From assembly GCF_009865135.1 (NCBI RefSeq), contig NZ_WWGH01000001.1, forward strand, positions 1,488,001-1,552,000: a stretch of 64,000 nucleotides of DNA. Reading direction: 5' to 3'. The notes under the pieces are model-generated. The model was not told where the DNA came from and did not search any database. It saw only the letters and a list, made by a program, of their open reading frames with translations. This document shows, piece by piece, positions 33,562-42,524 of the stretch. Both the position numbers and the translations under genes were made by a program. The first letter of the stretch is position 1, and the number at the start of each line of letters is the position of its first letter. This DNA is from Streptomyces sp. SID8374 (GTDB lineage: Bacteria; Actinomycetota; Actinomycetes; Streptomycetales; Streptomycetaceae).

Positions 33562-35163
33562 GTGACCGAGCCGCACGAAGGCGATATCCCGGACGGACTC
33601 AGCGCAGCGGAGCTGGGCATGTGGCAGTCCTTCCGCAACGGGACGACGTACGACTTACGCACCTACGACTCCAGCCGCAACGATCCGTTCGCCCCGCACA
33701 ACTGGGGACCCGAGCGGAGTGTCGGGGCGCGGACGGTGGCGCGGCTGCTGCTGAGCGGGCCGCCCGCGCGGCCGGGCCGGGTGCCGGCGCTCAAGCTCCG
33801 GGGGGTGCGGATCACCGGGAAGCTGGACCTGGCGGGCGGCCGGGTCTCGCCGTACGTGGAGCTGACGGGGTGCCGTTTCGAGCAGGAGGTGGTGCTGCCG
33901 GAGTGCCACTTCACGACGTTGCGGATGGTGGGCTGTCTGCTGCCCCGGCTGGAGGCGGCCCGGCTGCACACGGAGGGCGATCTGCATCTGCCGCGCTGCC
34001 GGATCGACCGGGGCATCCGGCTCACCGACGCCCAGATCGGCACGGACCTGCTGATCAACCAGCTCAGCGTGGGGCCCGACCGGCACGGCAGGGCGTTCGT
34101 CGGGGACGGTATGTCGGTCGCCCAGGACCTTCAGGCCGAGATGATCGAGACGCACGGGGAGCTGAGCCTGCGCGGGGCGAAGGTGGGCGGTTCGCTGAGT
34201 CTGCGCGGCAGCCATCTGCGGGCGGCGGAGGACCGGCGCGCGCTGAACGCGCCGCAGCTGACGGTGGAGCGCACGCTCTACATGACCGAGGCGTGGGTGA
34301 GCGTCGACACCGGGAACCAGGGCACGACTCCCCCGTACGGCGTGGTCTACGCCCCGACTCCGGCGCGCGGGACCCGGTCGCAGATCTTCGAGTGCAAGGG
34401 CGGGGTGCGGCTGGACGACGGGCGGTTCGGGGACGCGGTGGACCTGCACAAGGCCCGGTTCTCGATGACCCGGCAGGAGGAGCTGTCGCTGCGCAGGATC
34501 GTCACGCCGGAGCTGCGGTTCAACGCGGAGCGGCCGGAGGAGGGCCGGGTCGTACTGAACGGGGCGAAGGTGGTGACCCTGATCGACCTCTCCACCAGCT
34601 GGCCGGGGCCCGGCGGCCTGGCGATGGGCGGTTTCGTCTACGAGAACCTCGTCCCCTACGGCCACTTCCCGCTCTCGCGGCGGCTGGAGTGGGTGCTGGC
34701 GGCGACCCCGGAGTATGTGCCCGAGCCGTACGAGCGCCTGGCGACGGTGCTGCGCGGCAGCGGTGAGGACGCGGACGCGCGGGAGGTGCTGCTGGCCAAG
34801 CAGCGCCGCCGCCGGGAGACGCTGCCGCCCGCCGCGAAGGCCTGGGGGTTCCTCCAGGACTGGACGGTGGCGTACGGGTACCGGCCAGGGCGGGCGGCGG
34901 TGTGGATGGCGGTGCTGTGGGCGGCGGGCACGGCGGCCTTCTCGCAGTACGACCCGGCGTCGATCAAGGACGGCGAGTCGCCGCTGTGGAATCCGGCGCT
35001 CTACGCGCTGGACCTCCTGATCCCGGTGATCAACCTCGGCCAGGACGGTTACTGGCGGATGGAGGGCGGCTGGCAGTGGGCGGCGGCCGCTCTGGTGCTC
35101 GTGGGGTGGATATTGGCCACGACGGTGGCCGCCGGCGCCTCCCGGCTGCTGCGCAGGGGCTGA
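33562..35163 (+). CDS. Unknown protein with beta-solenoid-like repeats and C-terminal membrane anchor; contains a TTA codon
   Basis: A 533-residue protein of unrecognised function. GTG 33562 follows GGAGGGAG. Residues ~85-350 show repeated short hydrophobic strands (LKLRGVRITGKLDLAGG, LSLRGAKVGGSLSLRGS) resembling pentapeptide- or bactofilin-like right-handed beta structures. Two hydrophobic segments lie near the C-terminus (AAVWMAVLWAAGTAAF and AAAALVLVGWILATTVAAG). Codon 32 (33655-33657) is TTA, the rare leucine codon read by bldA tRNA in Streptomyces, so translation may be developmentally timed. It stands alone, divergent from hisD. Confidence 0.75.
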   Translation: MTEPHEGDIPDGLSAAELGMWQSFRNGTTYDLRTYDSSRNDPFAPHNWGPERSVGARTVARLLLSGPPARPGRVPALKLRGVRITGKLDLAGGRVSPYVELTGCRFEQEVVLPECHFTTLRMVGCLLPRLEAARLHTEGDLHLPRCRIDRGIRLTDAQIGTDLLINQLSVGPDRHGRAFVGDGMSVAQDLQAEMIETHGELSLRGAKVGGSLSLRGSHLRAAEDRRALNAPQLTVERTLYMTEAWVSVDTGNQGTTPPYGVVYAPTPARGTRSQIFECKGGVRLDDGRFGDAVDLHKARFSMTRQEELSLRRIVTPELRFNAERPEEGRVVLNGAKVVTLIDLSTSWPGPGGLAMGGFVYENLVPYGHFPLSRRLEWVLAATPEYVPEPYERLATVLRGSGEDADAREVLLAKQRRRRETLPPAAKAWGFLQDWTVAYGYRPGRAAVWMAVLWAAGTAAFSQYDPASIKDGESPLWNPALYALDLLIPVINLGQDGYWRMEGGWQWAAAALVLVGWILATTVAAGASRLLRRG

Positions 35164-35396
35164 CCGAAAGGGCAGCTCGAAGAGGGTGGAAGCGGCCGGG
35201 ACCGGCGGGTCCGAGGGATGTGCGGGACGGCTGGGGTGACGGTGACGAGGTGCCCGGAGGGTCATGTTCAAGCCACCGCCGGACATTTCCTTTGCCCTTT
35301 CTTGACCCGGCCTGATACAACCCATCCACTCGGCACAGAAGCTTCACAGCGCACCCCTGGCGCGGCCCTCACCAGCGCTTTTCAATGGTCTGCACC

Positions 35397-36425
35397 ATGG
35401 CCTTCCTTCGCGCTCTGCTCAGTACCGCGCGCATGATCCGGCACAGCCCTCCGCTGTCCGCCGGACTGCCCGCGGATGACGCCGTGCTGCTCGACGCCCC
35501 CGACGAGCGGCTCTCCCCGGCGCTGGTGGCCGCTGCCCTCGGCGACCCCGAACCGGCCGCCAAGCTCCTGTCCACCACCCGTGACGCCGCCGACTGGGAG
35601 AACCGGGACCGCTACCTCGGCCGGCTCGTCACCTTCGCCCGCCACCGGGACGGCTGGCTCACCGACTGGCTGGCCGCCGCCCCGCGCGACCCCGACGCCC
35701 TGCTGGTCAAGGCGGAGCTCGCGGTCCGCCTGGCCTGGGAGTCGCCCGCCCGCGCGGAGCGGCTCCACGAGGTCGGCCCGCTGATCACCGCCGCCGCCGA
35801 GGCGGACCCGCGCGACCCGGTGCCCTGGCGGCTCGCCCTGGACCACGCGCGCGGCACCCACGCCACGCACACCGCCTTCGAGTCGCTGTGGGAACAGGCG
35901 ATACGGCGCTCCGCGCACCACTACGGCTGCCATGTGGCGGCGCTGCGCTACCTCTCGGCCGCCTGGTACGGCTCGCACCGCGAGTGCTTCGACTTCGCCG
36001 AGCGGGCCGCCGAGGACGCCGTACCGGACTCCCTGGTGCAGGCCCTGCCGGTCCGGGCGGCCTTCGCGCTCCTCCTGGACACCCAGGCGGCGGGCCGGAC
36101 CACCTCCGTACTGGAGGAGCGGATCGACGCGGCCGCCGACGCGGCCATCCGGCTCTCGGCCGCCTACCGGCCCGGCGACCCGTGGCCCGCCGAGGTCCGC
36201 AACCTCCTCGCGTACGTACTCCTCGCCCGTGGGCGCTGGGCCGAGGCGCTGGAGCAGTTCACGCTGATCGGGCAGCACGCGACGTCGTTCCCGTGGTCCT
36301 CGGTCTCCGACGACGCGCTGGGCCGGTTCCTCGACGCACGGGACGGCGCACGGCTCCAGGTGGCCTCCGTGACCCCCCTGCGGAACCGGGCCGACCGCGG
36401 ACGTCCGCGCGGCCATTACGCTTGA
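35397..36425 (+). CDS. Conserved hypothetical protein of all-helical (TPR-like) character
   Basis: The frame ends at 36425. ATG 35397 (MAFLRALLSTARMIRHSPPL) gives 342 residues; ATG 35385 adds four. Neither has a clear ribosome site. The sequence is an Ala/Leu/Glu/Arg-rich string of short helices, with pairs such as YLGRLVTFARHRDGWLTDWL and NLLAYVLLARGRWAEALEQF that look like TPR-type repeats. No catalytic motif is seen. It is followed after 5 bases by the Lon-substrate-binding-domain gene, so they probably share a transcript. A scaffold or protein-binding role is inferred only from repeats. Confidence 0.65.
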   Translation: MAFLRALLSTARMIRHSPPLSAGLPADDAVLLDAPDERLSPALVAAALGDPEPAAKLLSTTRDAADWENRDRYLGRLVTFARHRDGWLTDWLAAAPRDPDALLVKAELAVRLAWESPARAERLHEVGPLITAAAEADPRDPVPWRLALDHARGTHATHTAFESLWEQAIRRSAHHYGCHVAALRYLSAAWYGSHRECFDFAERAAEDAVPDSLVQALPVRAAFALLLDTQAAGRTTSVLEERIDAAADAAIRLSAAYRPGDPWPAEVRNLLAYVLLARGRWAEALEQFTLIGQHATSFPWSSVSDDALGRFLDARDGARLQVASVTPLRNRADRGRPRGHYA

Positions 36426-36430
36426 GCGTT

Positions 36431-37195
36431 GTGACCACCGCCCGTCTTCCCCTTTTCCCGCTCAACGCGGTGCTGTTCCCCGGCCTCGTGCTGCCGCTCA
36501 ACGTCTTCGAGGAGCGTTATCGCGCCATGATGCGGGAGCTGCTGAAGAGCGACGAGGACGAACCTCGCCGCTTCGTCGTGGTCGCCATCCGCGACGGCCG
36601 CGAGACCGCGGTGACGGGCACCGGCATGCCGGACCCCGTCGCCTCCGCACCCCCCGCCGAGCGCGCCCCCGCCGAGGGCTTCGGCCCCGACCCCATCCAG
36701 ACCTTCCACCGGGTCGGCTGCATCGCCGACGCGGCGACCATCCGCGAACGCCCCGACGGCAGCTTCGAGGTCCTGGCCACCGGCACCACCCGGGTCAGGC
36801 TGCTCTCAATCGACGCGAGCGGCCCGTACCTGAGCGCCGAGGTCGAGGAGGTGACCGAGGAGCCGCCCGCCGAGGACGAGGCCGACGAGGCCGGAGCCCT
36901 CGCCGAGGGCGTCCTGCGGGCGTTCCGCTCCTACCAGAAGCGTCTGGCGGGAGCGACCGAACGCTCCCTCGCCACCGGCTCCGAGCTGCCCGACGACCCC
37001 TCCGTCGTCTCCTACCTGGTCGCGGCGGCCACCGTCCTGGACATCCCCACCAAGCAGCGCCTCCTCCAGGCCCCGGACACCGCGACCCGCCTGCGCGAGG
37101 AGCTGACGCTGCTGCGCCGGGAAACGGCGGTCATCCGCCACCTGCCCTCGCTCCCCGCGCCGGACCTGACCCGCGCCCCGACGCACCCCAACTGA
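36431..37195 (+). CDS. LON peptidase substrate-binding domain protein
   Basis: A 254-residue protein with the N-terminal Lon substrate-binding (PUA-like) fold alone: RLPLFPLNAVLFPGLVLPLNVFEERYRAM at the start, VGCIADAATIRERPDGSFEVLATGTTRVRLLSI in the middle. The C-terminal helical part contains LTLLRRE. There is no AAA+ or Ser-Lys protease domain, so it is a stand-alone LON-N protein. The exact role is unknown; such proteins may deliver or recognise substrates. The start is GTG 36431. It is followed closely by the YbaK gene (16 bases). Confidence 0.85.
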   Translation: MTTARLPLFPLNAVLFPGLVLPLNVFEERYRAMMRELLKSDEDEPRRFVVVAIRDGRETAVTGTGMPDPVASAPPAERAPAEGFGPDPIQTFHRVGCIADAATIRERPDGSFEVLATGTTRVRLLSIDASGPYLSAEVEEVTEEPPAEDEADEAGALAEGVLRAFRSYQKRLAGATERSLATGSELPDDPSVVSYLVAAATVLDIPTKQRLLQAPDTATRLREELTLLRRETAVIRHLPSLPAPDLTRAPTHPN

Positions 37196-37211
37196 ACAAG
37201 GACCCCTTCCC

Positions 37212-37709
37212 GTGGCGAAGAAGCCGAAGAAACAGTCGGGCGGCACCCCCGCCACGGTCGCCCTGACCCAGGCGGGCACCGCCTTCACGGTCCACGCCTA
37301 CGACCACGACCCGGCGGCTCCCTCCTACGGCGAGGAGGCCGCCGAGGCCCTGGGCGTCTCCGCCGACCGGGTCTTCAAGACCCTGGTCGCGGAGGTCGAC
37401 GGCGAACTGACGGTCGCGGTCGTCCCGGTGGCCGGCTCCCTGGACCTCAAGGCCCTGGCCGCGGCGGTGGGCGGCAAACGCGCCACGATGGCGGACCCGG
37501 CGGCGGCGGAACGCACCACGGGCTACGTACGCGGCGGCATCTCCCCCCTGGGCCAGCGCAAACGCCTGCGTACGGTGCTGGACGCGTCGGCCCGGTCGCA
37601 CCCGACGATCTGCGTGTCGGCGGGGCGCCGGGGCCTGGAGGTGGAGCTGTCGGCGGAGGACCTGGCGAGGCTGACGGGGGCGGTGTTCGCGGAGATCGGG
37701 CGCCTCTAG
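37212..37709 (+). CDS. ybaK: Cys-tRNA(Pro)/Cys-tRNA(Cys) deacylase, YbaK family
   Basis: A 165-residue YbaK/EbsC protein that removes Cys mischarged on tRNA-Pro. Landmarks are DHDPAAPSYGEEAAEALGV, DRVFKTLV with the conserved Lys near residue 57, VVPVAGSLDLKALA, YVRGGISPLGQRKRL and ICVSAGRRGLEVEL. GTG 37212 starts MAKKPKKQ with a purine-rich upstream sequence. Likely co-transcribed with the LON-domain gene. Its 3' end runs into a dispersed repeat. Confidence 0.9.
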   Translation: MAKKPKKQSGGTPATVALTQAGTAFTVHAYDHDPAAPSYGEEAAEALGVSADRVFKTLVAEVDGELTVAVVPVAGSLDLKALAAAVGGKRATMADPAAAERTTGYVRGGISPLGQRKRLRTVLDASARSHPTICVSAGRRGLEVELSAEDLARLTGAVFAEIGRL

Positions 37710-37735
37710 GCCCACCCGGGGGCGCTGCCCCCGCG

Positions 37736-37863
37736 CCTCAAACGCCGGCGGGGCTGTCTGTAGCCCGTCCGGCGCTTGAGGACGAAGCGGGGCCCGGGGC
37801 GCAGCCCCGGTTTCGGGAAGGGGCGGGTAGGGGAACAGCCCGCCGCGGGCGCCCCACCCGCAC
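37736..37863. repeat. Dispersed hairpin repeat element, copy A
   Basis: This intergenic element has an imperfect inverted core (CCTCAAACGCCGG...CCGGCGCTTGAGG) followed by a GC hairpin and the shared block CCCCGGTTTCGGGAAGGGGC extending to 37836. A near-copy lies at 61564-61700. Just before it, CGGGGGC at 37717-37723 pairs with 37727-37733 and may terminate ybaK. It sits between convergent genes. I recall such hairpin repeats as common between Streptomyces genes. Confidence 0.8.
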
Positions 37864-37865
37864 GT

Positions 37866-38588
37866 TCACGACGCCCCCGAACCCCCGCCCGGCGGCGGGG
37901 GCACAGGCGGCCCAGCGGGCCCAGCCGTCGGCCCCTCCGCCCCCGGCCCCCCGTAGTACGACGACCACCCCGCCCCCGACCACTCCGGCTCAGGGTCCCG
38001 AGGCCCGAACGCCGCCGTCAGCAGCAGATGCAGGGCCAGCGCCACGAACGGCCACACCAGCACCGCCACCGCCACCGCGTGCAGCTCCAGCGGCGCGTCG
38101 AAGACGACCCCCTTGCCGGCCTCCCGCGCCCGGGCCACCACGTCGGAGGAGGGGCCCAGCCAGACCCCGACCCGCCAGGCCAGCAGCGAGCCGAGCACTC
38201 CGCCCAGCGCCAGGCCCACCACGACGAAGACACCGCCCCGCCGCAGCCGCCAGAAGACGGCCGCCGCCGACAGCACGCCGAACCCGGCCGCCAGCAGGAC
38301 AAACGTTCCGTCCGCCCCGATCGCCTCCTCGCCCTCGCTGTTCTCCAGGAAGACGGCGCTGCCGTCGGAGACCAGGGGGACCCGGGGGGCCAGCCACAGC
38401 CACAGCAGCCCGAGCGCGATCCCGGCGAGCGCCACGAGGACGACGACCACCCCGGTCTGACGGAGCTCCGTCGCCGTGTCCGGGTCGTCGGGCGAGCCGA
38501 AGGCGGGCGCGAGGTGGGATCCCGAGGGCGGGGACTGCCACGGATCGTGGGGGTCCGGCTGGTGAGGCGGCGTCAGAGGTGCGGTCAC
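37866..38588 (-). CDS. DUF2567-like membrane protein
   Basis: A 240-residue protein with a Pro-rich N-terminal tail and four hydrophobic segments (VVVVLVALAGIALGLLWLWLA; GTFVLLAAGFGVLSAAAVFW; VFVVVGLALGGVLGSLLAWRVG; AVAVAVLVWPFVALALHLLL), then a Gly/Pro-rich tail. The pattern fits the actinobacterial DUF2567 family of unknown function. GTG 38588 is used because upstream residues look untranslated. It stands alone between the ABC permease and the repeat element. Confidence 0.7.
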   Translation of the reverse strand: MTAPLTPPHQPDPHDPWQSPPSGSHLAPAFGSPDDPDTATELRQTGVVVVLVALAGIALGLLWLWLAPRVPLVSDGSAVFLENSEGEEAIGADGTFVLLAAGFGVLSAAAVFWRLRRGGVFVVVGLALGGVLGSLLAWRVGVWLGPSSDVVARAREAGKGVVFDAPLELHAVAVAVLVWPFVALALHLLLTAAFGPRDPEPEWSGAGWSSYYGGPGAEGPTAGPAGPPVPPPPGGGSGAS

Positions 38589-38669
38589 CGTGCCATCGTG
38601 CCAGGCCACCCTGTGCGGCGCCTCACCGGATGCCGCACCCGTGCGTACGGGGCACACCAGCGGCGCCAC

Positions 38670-39515
38670 CTACCGTACGGCCGCCCGCCGGTACGCCCAC
38701 GTGGCCACCGCCAGCGACAGCACCCCCACCACCGCGCAGACGGCGAGGAAGAAGCCGATCATGCCCCAGTCCGGCGAGGCGTCGAAGGAGCGGGCCAGCG
38801 CCTCGACCCCGTACGTCGAGGGCAGCAGATCACGCGCCCACCCCACCGGCTCCGGCAGCCGGTCGGCCGGCAGCACCCCGAGCAGCAGGGCGGCGGACAT
38901 GCCGAGCTGCCCCAGCAGGGTGGCCAGCTCCTGGCGCGGGGCGAGCAGCCCGAGGGCCGCGCCCAGACCGGCCAGTGCGGCGCCGGAGAGCGGGATGACG
39001 GCGACCAGGACCCACAGATGGGTCATCGGGAGCTGGAAGAGCACGCTCCCGGTGATCGCCGTGAAGACCGTGCCGGGCACGGTGAACGAGGCGTACGCGG
39101 CCGCCGCCCCCAGCACCACGGCGGCGGGCGGCACCGGCAGCGTGGCGTAGTGGTCGAGTCCGCCGCCCGCCCGCAGCTGGCCGAAGTACTGGGCGAGCAG
39201 ATTGAGCGCGACGAACGCCACGACCAGCACGCTGGAGCCGGCGACCACCGCACGCGCCTCGGACCCGCCGTCGACGACACCGCGCATCAGGACCATGATC
39301 CCGACGGACTGGAAGGTCGCCACGAAGAGCAGCGGGATCCGGGCGACCCGCGCCCGGGAGAGCTGGGCGCGGTAGACGGCGGCCAGCGAGGGCAGCAGCC
39401 GGGCGCGCGGCGCGAGCGGGGCGGGCACGGTCCGCGCGGCGGAGCCGGGGCCGGAGGGGCGGGGCAGGGGCCGGGGCCGCGACGGTGCGGTCCGGGCCGG
39501 AATGATGCTCGTCAC
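38670..39515 (-). CDS. ABC-2 type transporter permease
   Basis: A 281-residue permease with a Pro/Arg-rich N-terminus (about 1-45) and six hydrophobic segments, e.g. IPLLFVATFQSVGIMVLM, AVVAGSSVLVVAFVALNLLAQ and MIGFFLAVCAVVGVLSLAVAT. Shape and the partner ATPase at 39631-40656 point to a DrrB/ABC-2 exporter. The substrate is unknown; such pairs often export drugs, lipids or polyketides. GTG start at 39515. A 115-base gap separates it from the ATPase gene, so it is probably in one transcription unit. Confidence 0.85.
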   Translation of the reverse strand: MTSIIPARTAPSRPRPLPRPSGPGSAARTVPAPLAPRARLLPSLAAVYRAQLSRARVARIPLLFVATFQSVGIMVLMRGVVDGGSEARAVVAGSSVLVVAFVALNLLAQYFGQLRAGGGLDHYATLPVPPAAVVLGAAAAYASFTVPGTVFTAITGSVLFQLPMTHLWVLVAVIPLSGAALAGLGAALGLLAPRQELATLLGQLGMSAALLLGVLPADRLPEPVGWARDLLPSTYGVEALARSFDASPDWGMIGFFLAVCAVVGVLSLAVATWAYRRAAVR

Positions 39516-39630
39516 CTGAGGCCGCTCCCCTTACACCCGTCCAGTACATCCACCGCGCCCGCCACCACGTACCGCAATACGTACGGCGCCTGTACGCCGT
39601 TCAGCGTCCGCGCCCCGCGTCCCCGGATCC

Positions 39631-40656
39631 TCACGCCTTCACCAGCCCCTTGCTCGCATTGGCCGCGTCTCCCCCGAGCGCCAGGTACACATCTTCCAGG
39701 CTGGGTGTGGCCAGGGTGAAATCGTCGAGGGCGGCGAAGGCCGCGCCGCCCGTCACCGCGGCGACCGCGGCCCGGGCCTCGTCGGGGCTGAGCCGCAGCA
39801 CCCAGCGCCGCCCGGACTCCTGGGCGGACGGGCGCAGCGCCGCGACCTCCGGGACGTCCAGCGGGGCCCGCTCACGCCACATCAACTCGACGCGGACCTC
39901 GCCCGCGACCTTCTCCTTGAGCCCGGAGGGGGTGTCGCAGGCGATGACCCGGCCGCGCTCCAGGACGGCGACCCGGTCGAGGACGGTCTCGGCCTCGATG
40001 ACGTTGTGGGTGACGAGCAGGACGGTGGCGCCGCGCTCGGCCCGGCGGCGGTCGACGGCGGCCCAGACGGCCCGCCGGGCCACCGGATCCATGCCGGTCG
40101 TGGGCTCGTCCAGGACCAGCACGGGCCGGTCCCCGACGAGCGTGGCGGCGAAGCAGGCGAGCCTGCGCTGACCGCCGGAGAGCTTCTTCAGGGGCCGCCC
40201 GGCCAGCTCGGTGAGGCCGAGCTCCTCCAGTACGGCGTCGCGTTCGGCGCGCGCCTCGCGGAGGTGGAGGCCGCGCAGCCGTCCGGTGGTCTCGGCGGCC
40301 AGGGAGACGGTCAGCTCGTCGAGGGCGGTGGACTCCTGCCCGAGGTAGCCGATCAGCCGGGAGGCCCGCTCGGGGTGGCGTACGAGGTCGTGGCCGAGGA
40401 CCTCGACGGAGCCGGAGTCGGGGCGCATCAGCCCGGTGAGCTGGCGGACCAGGGTGGACTTGCCGGCGCCGTTGGGGCCGAGCAGTCCGAAGATCTCGCC
40501 GCGTTCGACGTCGAGGCTGATCCCGTCGGTGGCCCGCACCTCGGGGGTGGCGGGCGCGCCGCGGCGGCCCCGGACGGCGGGATAGGTCTTGACGAGGTCA
40601 CGCACCGCGCACACGGTGCCGGTGTCGCTCTGCGCCTGTGCTGTGCCCGTACTCAC
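39631..40656 (-). CDS. ABC transporter ATP-binding protein
   Basis: A 341-residue ATPase of the DrrA/ABC-2 type. Walker A is GPNGAGKST near residue 60, the Q-loop is in YLGQES, the signature is KLSGGQRRL near 158, Walker B is VLVLDEPTTGMDP, and the H-loop is in LLVTHNV. The C-terminal ~100 residues form the extra domain common in exporter ATPases. GTG 40656 begins MSTGTAQAQ. It works with the permease just downstream. Confidence 0.93.
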   Translation of the reverse strand: MSTGTAQAQSDTGTVCAVRDLVKTYPAVRGRRGAPATPEVRATDGISLDVERGEIFGLLGPNGAGKSTLVRQLTGLMRPDSGSVEVLGHDLVRHPERASRLIGYLGQESTALDELTVSLAAETTGRLRGLHLREARAERDAVLEELGLTELAGRPLKKLSGGQRRLACFAATLVGDRPVLVLDEPTTGMDPVARRAVWAAVDRRRAERGATVLLVTHNVIEAETVLDRVAVLERGRVIACDTPSGLKEKVAGEVRVELMWRERAPLDVPEVAALRPSAQESGRRWVLRLSPDEARAAVAAVTGGAAFAALDDFTLATPSLEDVYLALGGDAANASKGLVKA

Positions 40657-40682
40657 GAGGTACGAGGGTACGGGGTCACACG

Positions 40683-40701
40683 CCCCGGTTTGCGCCCGGG
40701 G
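40683..40701. terminator. Short GC hairpin between the NYN-domain gene and the ABC ATPase gene
   Basis: CCCCGG at 40683-40688 pairs with 40696-40701 around a 7-base loop. It is ~50 bases past the NYN-gene stop and could end that transcript. Confidence 0.35.
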
Positions 40702-40754
40702 CCACCCCGCGTCGCGGAGCCTCCGTACACCCCTGTTCGCGCCCTCGTACGCCC

Positions 40755-42029
40755 CTACTCCCCCGCGGGCACGTGCTCCGCCGCCGCGCGCACGTCGATC
40801 TCGCGCCAGAACCCGGCCCGGATCGCGTAGCGGTCGTGCTCGTCGATCTGGTCGTCCTTGTGGGCGAGGAGGCCGAAGCGGGCCGCGTACCGCAGGAGTT
40901 CGCCGTCGATGCGGTGCGGGATGCGGGGGTACATGGTGGAGAGCTTCTGGAGGTGGACGGTCTCCGGGAGGCGTTCCATCCAGCGGCGGGCGAAGACCTG
41001 GCCGACCTCGAAGGGGTCGCCGCCGACGGTGGTGATGTCCTCCTCCCGGTCGGCCCAGCGCTGTTCGGCGCTGGTGAGCTGGGCGAGGGTCGGCAGGGAG
41101 GCGGTCTCGGCCGGTTCGCCGAGGGGGCCTGAGCGCTCCACCCAGCCCTTGTCGGAGGACCAGCGCAGGGTGGCGTTGGCCGGGGCCGCGTTCTGGGCGG
41201 CCGTCCGGTCGGGGTGGGTGGCGTGGGCGCGGAGGGCGGCGAGGTCCTTGGGGGTGGGGACGGTCTTGTGGCCGGGGGCGGGCTCGGGCTCGGAGGGGCC
41301 GGGCTCGGCGGGTGCGGCGGGGCCGTTGCGGGCGGCGGCGGCCTGGGCTGCCTGCGCCGCCTCGGAGGCCCGCTCGGCGGAGGCGGCGAGGGCGGCCTCG
41401 GGCAGCGGGGCGGAGAGGATGGCGGCGATCTCGGGGCGCGGGGCGGGCGGCGGGGCGCAGTTGCCGCCGGTGTCCTTGGCGCGGACGGCCTTGGTGATCC
41501 AGGCCCGGTCCAGGACGCGGCGTTCGTCCGCCTCGGCGACGAGGTCCTCGGACTGGTTGTAGTCGCCGTCGGCGGCCTGGACGGCCCACAGGTGGACGGC
41601 GACCCCGTGCTCCTTGGCGGACATCAGGCCGGGCAGCAGATCGCCGTCGCCGGTCACCAGGACCACATCCGAACAGGCCCGGTTCCGGGCCAGCTCGGTC
41701 AGTTCGGCGTGCATGGCGGCGTCCACGCCCTTCTGCGCCCAGCGTCCGTCGCTGCGGGTCAGGGCTCCCAGCCGCACGGTCACCCGGGGCATCACCCGGA
41801 GCCTGCGGTGCTCGGGCTGGGGCACCCGGTCGGGGGCGCCGTCGAACCAGTAGATCCGCAGCAGCGGCTGCTGCGTATCGGCCTCGGCGCGCTCGCGCAG
41901 CCCCTGGATGAGGGCCGCGTGGTCGACGGTGATGCGGGAACGGGCGGGCTCTCCGGCCAGCAGACTCGCGGCTGCGCCCAGCAAGTAGCCGGCGTCCACC
42001 AGGACGACGCAACGGTCCACGCGTTCCAC
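40755..42029 (-). CDS. NYN-domain (PIN-like) putative ribonuclease
   Basis: A 424-residue protein. The N-terminal ~170 residues form a NYN/PIN-like nuclease fold, with acidic metal-site residues in CVVLVDAGYLLGAAA (Asp near 12), KGVDAAMHAEL (Asp near 102) and VVLVTGDGDLLPGL (Asp near 128-130). A Pro/Ala/Glu-rich linker (about 195-255) follows. The C-terminal domain (VFARRWMERLPETVHLQKLSTMYPRIPHRIDGELLRYA) looks like an OST-HTH/LOTUS-type RNA-binding winged helix. Role in RNA turnover is inferred. Start GTG 42029 or GTG 42020. Confidence 0.8.
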   Translation of the reverse strand: MERVDRCVVLVDAGYLLGAAASLLAGEPARSRITVDHAALIQGLRERAEADTQQPLLRIYWFDGAPDRVPQPEHRRLRVMPRVTVRLGALTRSDGRWAQKGVDAAMHAELTELARNRACSDVVLVTGDGDLLPGLMSAKEHGVAVHLWAVQAADGDYNQSEDLVAEADERRVLDRAWITKAVRAKDTGGNCAPPPAPRPEIAAILSAPLPEAALAASAERASEAAQAAQAAAARNGPAAPAEPGPSEPEPAPGHKTVPTPKDLAALRAHATHPDRTAAQNAAPANATLRWSSDKGWVERSGPLGEPAETASLPTLAQLTSAEQRWADREEDITTVGGDPFEVGQVFARRWMERLPETVHLQKLSTMYPRIPHRIDGELLRYAARFGLLAHKDDQIDEHDRYAIRAGFWREIDVRAAAEHVPAGE

Positions 42030-42320
42030 CCTCTTCCAGGAATTCGGGAACGGTTCAGCGGCCCGCCCCTCGATGACCGGGTCCGCTTACCCAGGGTTTC
42101 TTTCGAGTCTGCCCGACCGTGCAGGGGTTAACGGCCGGAACTCGATCATCGGCGTGGCGAATCGGGAAAGGGCTGGAAAAGGTCTGGGGATCAGAGCCGG
42201 AACGACCCTCGCTGCGGATACCGCTACGCACGGTAATGATCCAACATGCACGGTTTGCGGCGCTATGTGAGTCTGACGATGGTCCTGGCCCCCCAGGATT
42301 CCCCACAGGAGGCATTCACC
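42030..42320. other. Intergenic region between the NYN gene and the small Gln-rich gene
   Basis: This 291-base gap lies between divergent genes. It holds no convincing ORF. It is less GC-rich than its surroundings, with stretches such as GGAAAAGG, and probably carries two divergent promoters. AGGAGG at 42307-42312 is the ribosome site of the 59-residue gene. No clear -35/-10 pair is assigned. Confidence 0.4.
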
Positions 42321-42500
42321 ATGGCCAAGAACAAGAACCGCAAGCAGGGCAGCCAGCACGATCGCGCGTCCGCGTCGGAGCGTAGCGCCGAGCAGGCCAA
42401 GTCGACGGCGTTCGAGTCGCAGGCCCAGCCGCAGTCGCAGTCCCAGGGCAGCCCGTCCGACGTGGCGCGCAAGCACCAGCGGCGCTTCGGTCACAACTGA
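42321..42500 (+). CDS. Small Gln/Ser/Lys-rich hydrophilic protein
   Basis: A 59-residue protein, MAKNKNRKQGSQHDRAS at the start and RKHQRRFGHN at the end, with QAQPQSQSQGS in the middle. It has no hydrophobic core and is likely disordered and basic at both ends. The perfect AGGAGG 8 bases before ATG 42321 and a strong terminator right after the stop argue it is real and highly translated. It resembles small actinobacterial proteins sometimes labelled small acid-soluble-like, but the function is unknown. Confidence 0.75.
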   Translation: MAKNKNRKQGSQHDRASASERSAEQAKSTAFESQAQPQSQSQGSPSDVARKHQRRFGHN

Positions 42501-42524
42501 CGCGTCGGCCGCTCGCGGTCATGC

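Noticed and set aside
41214..42131. 305-residue plus-strand Gly-rich frame over the NYN gene
   Set aside because: Antisense shadow of the NYN-domain gene; repetitive Gly/Val composition without motifs or ribosome site.
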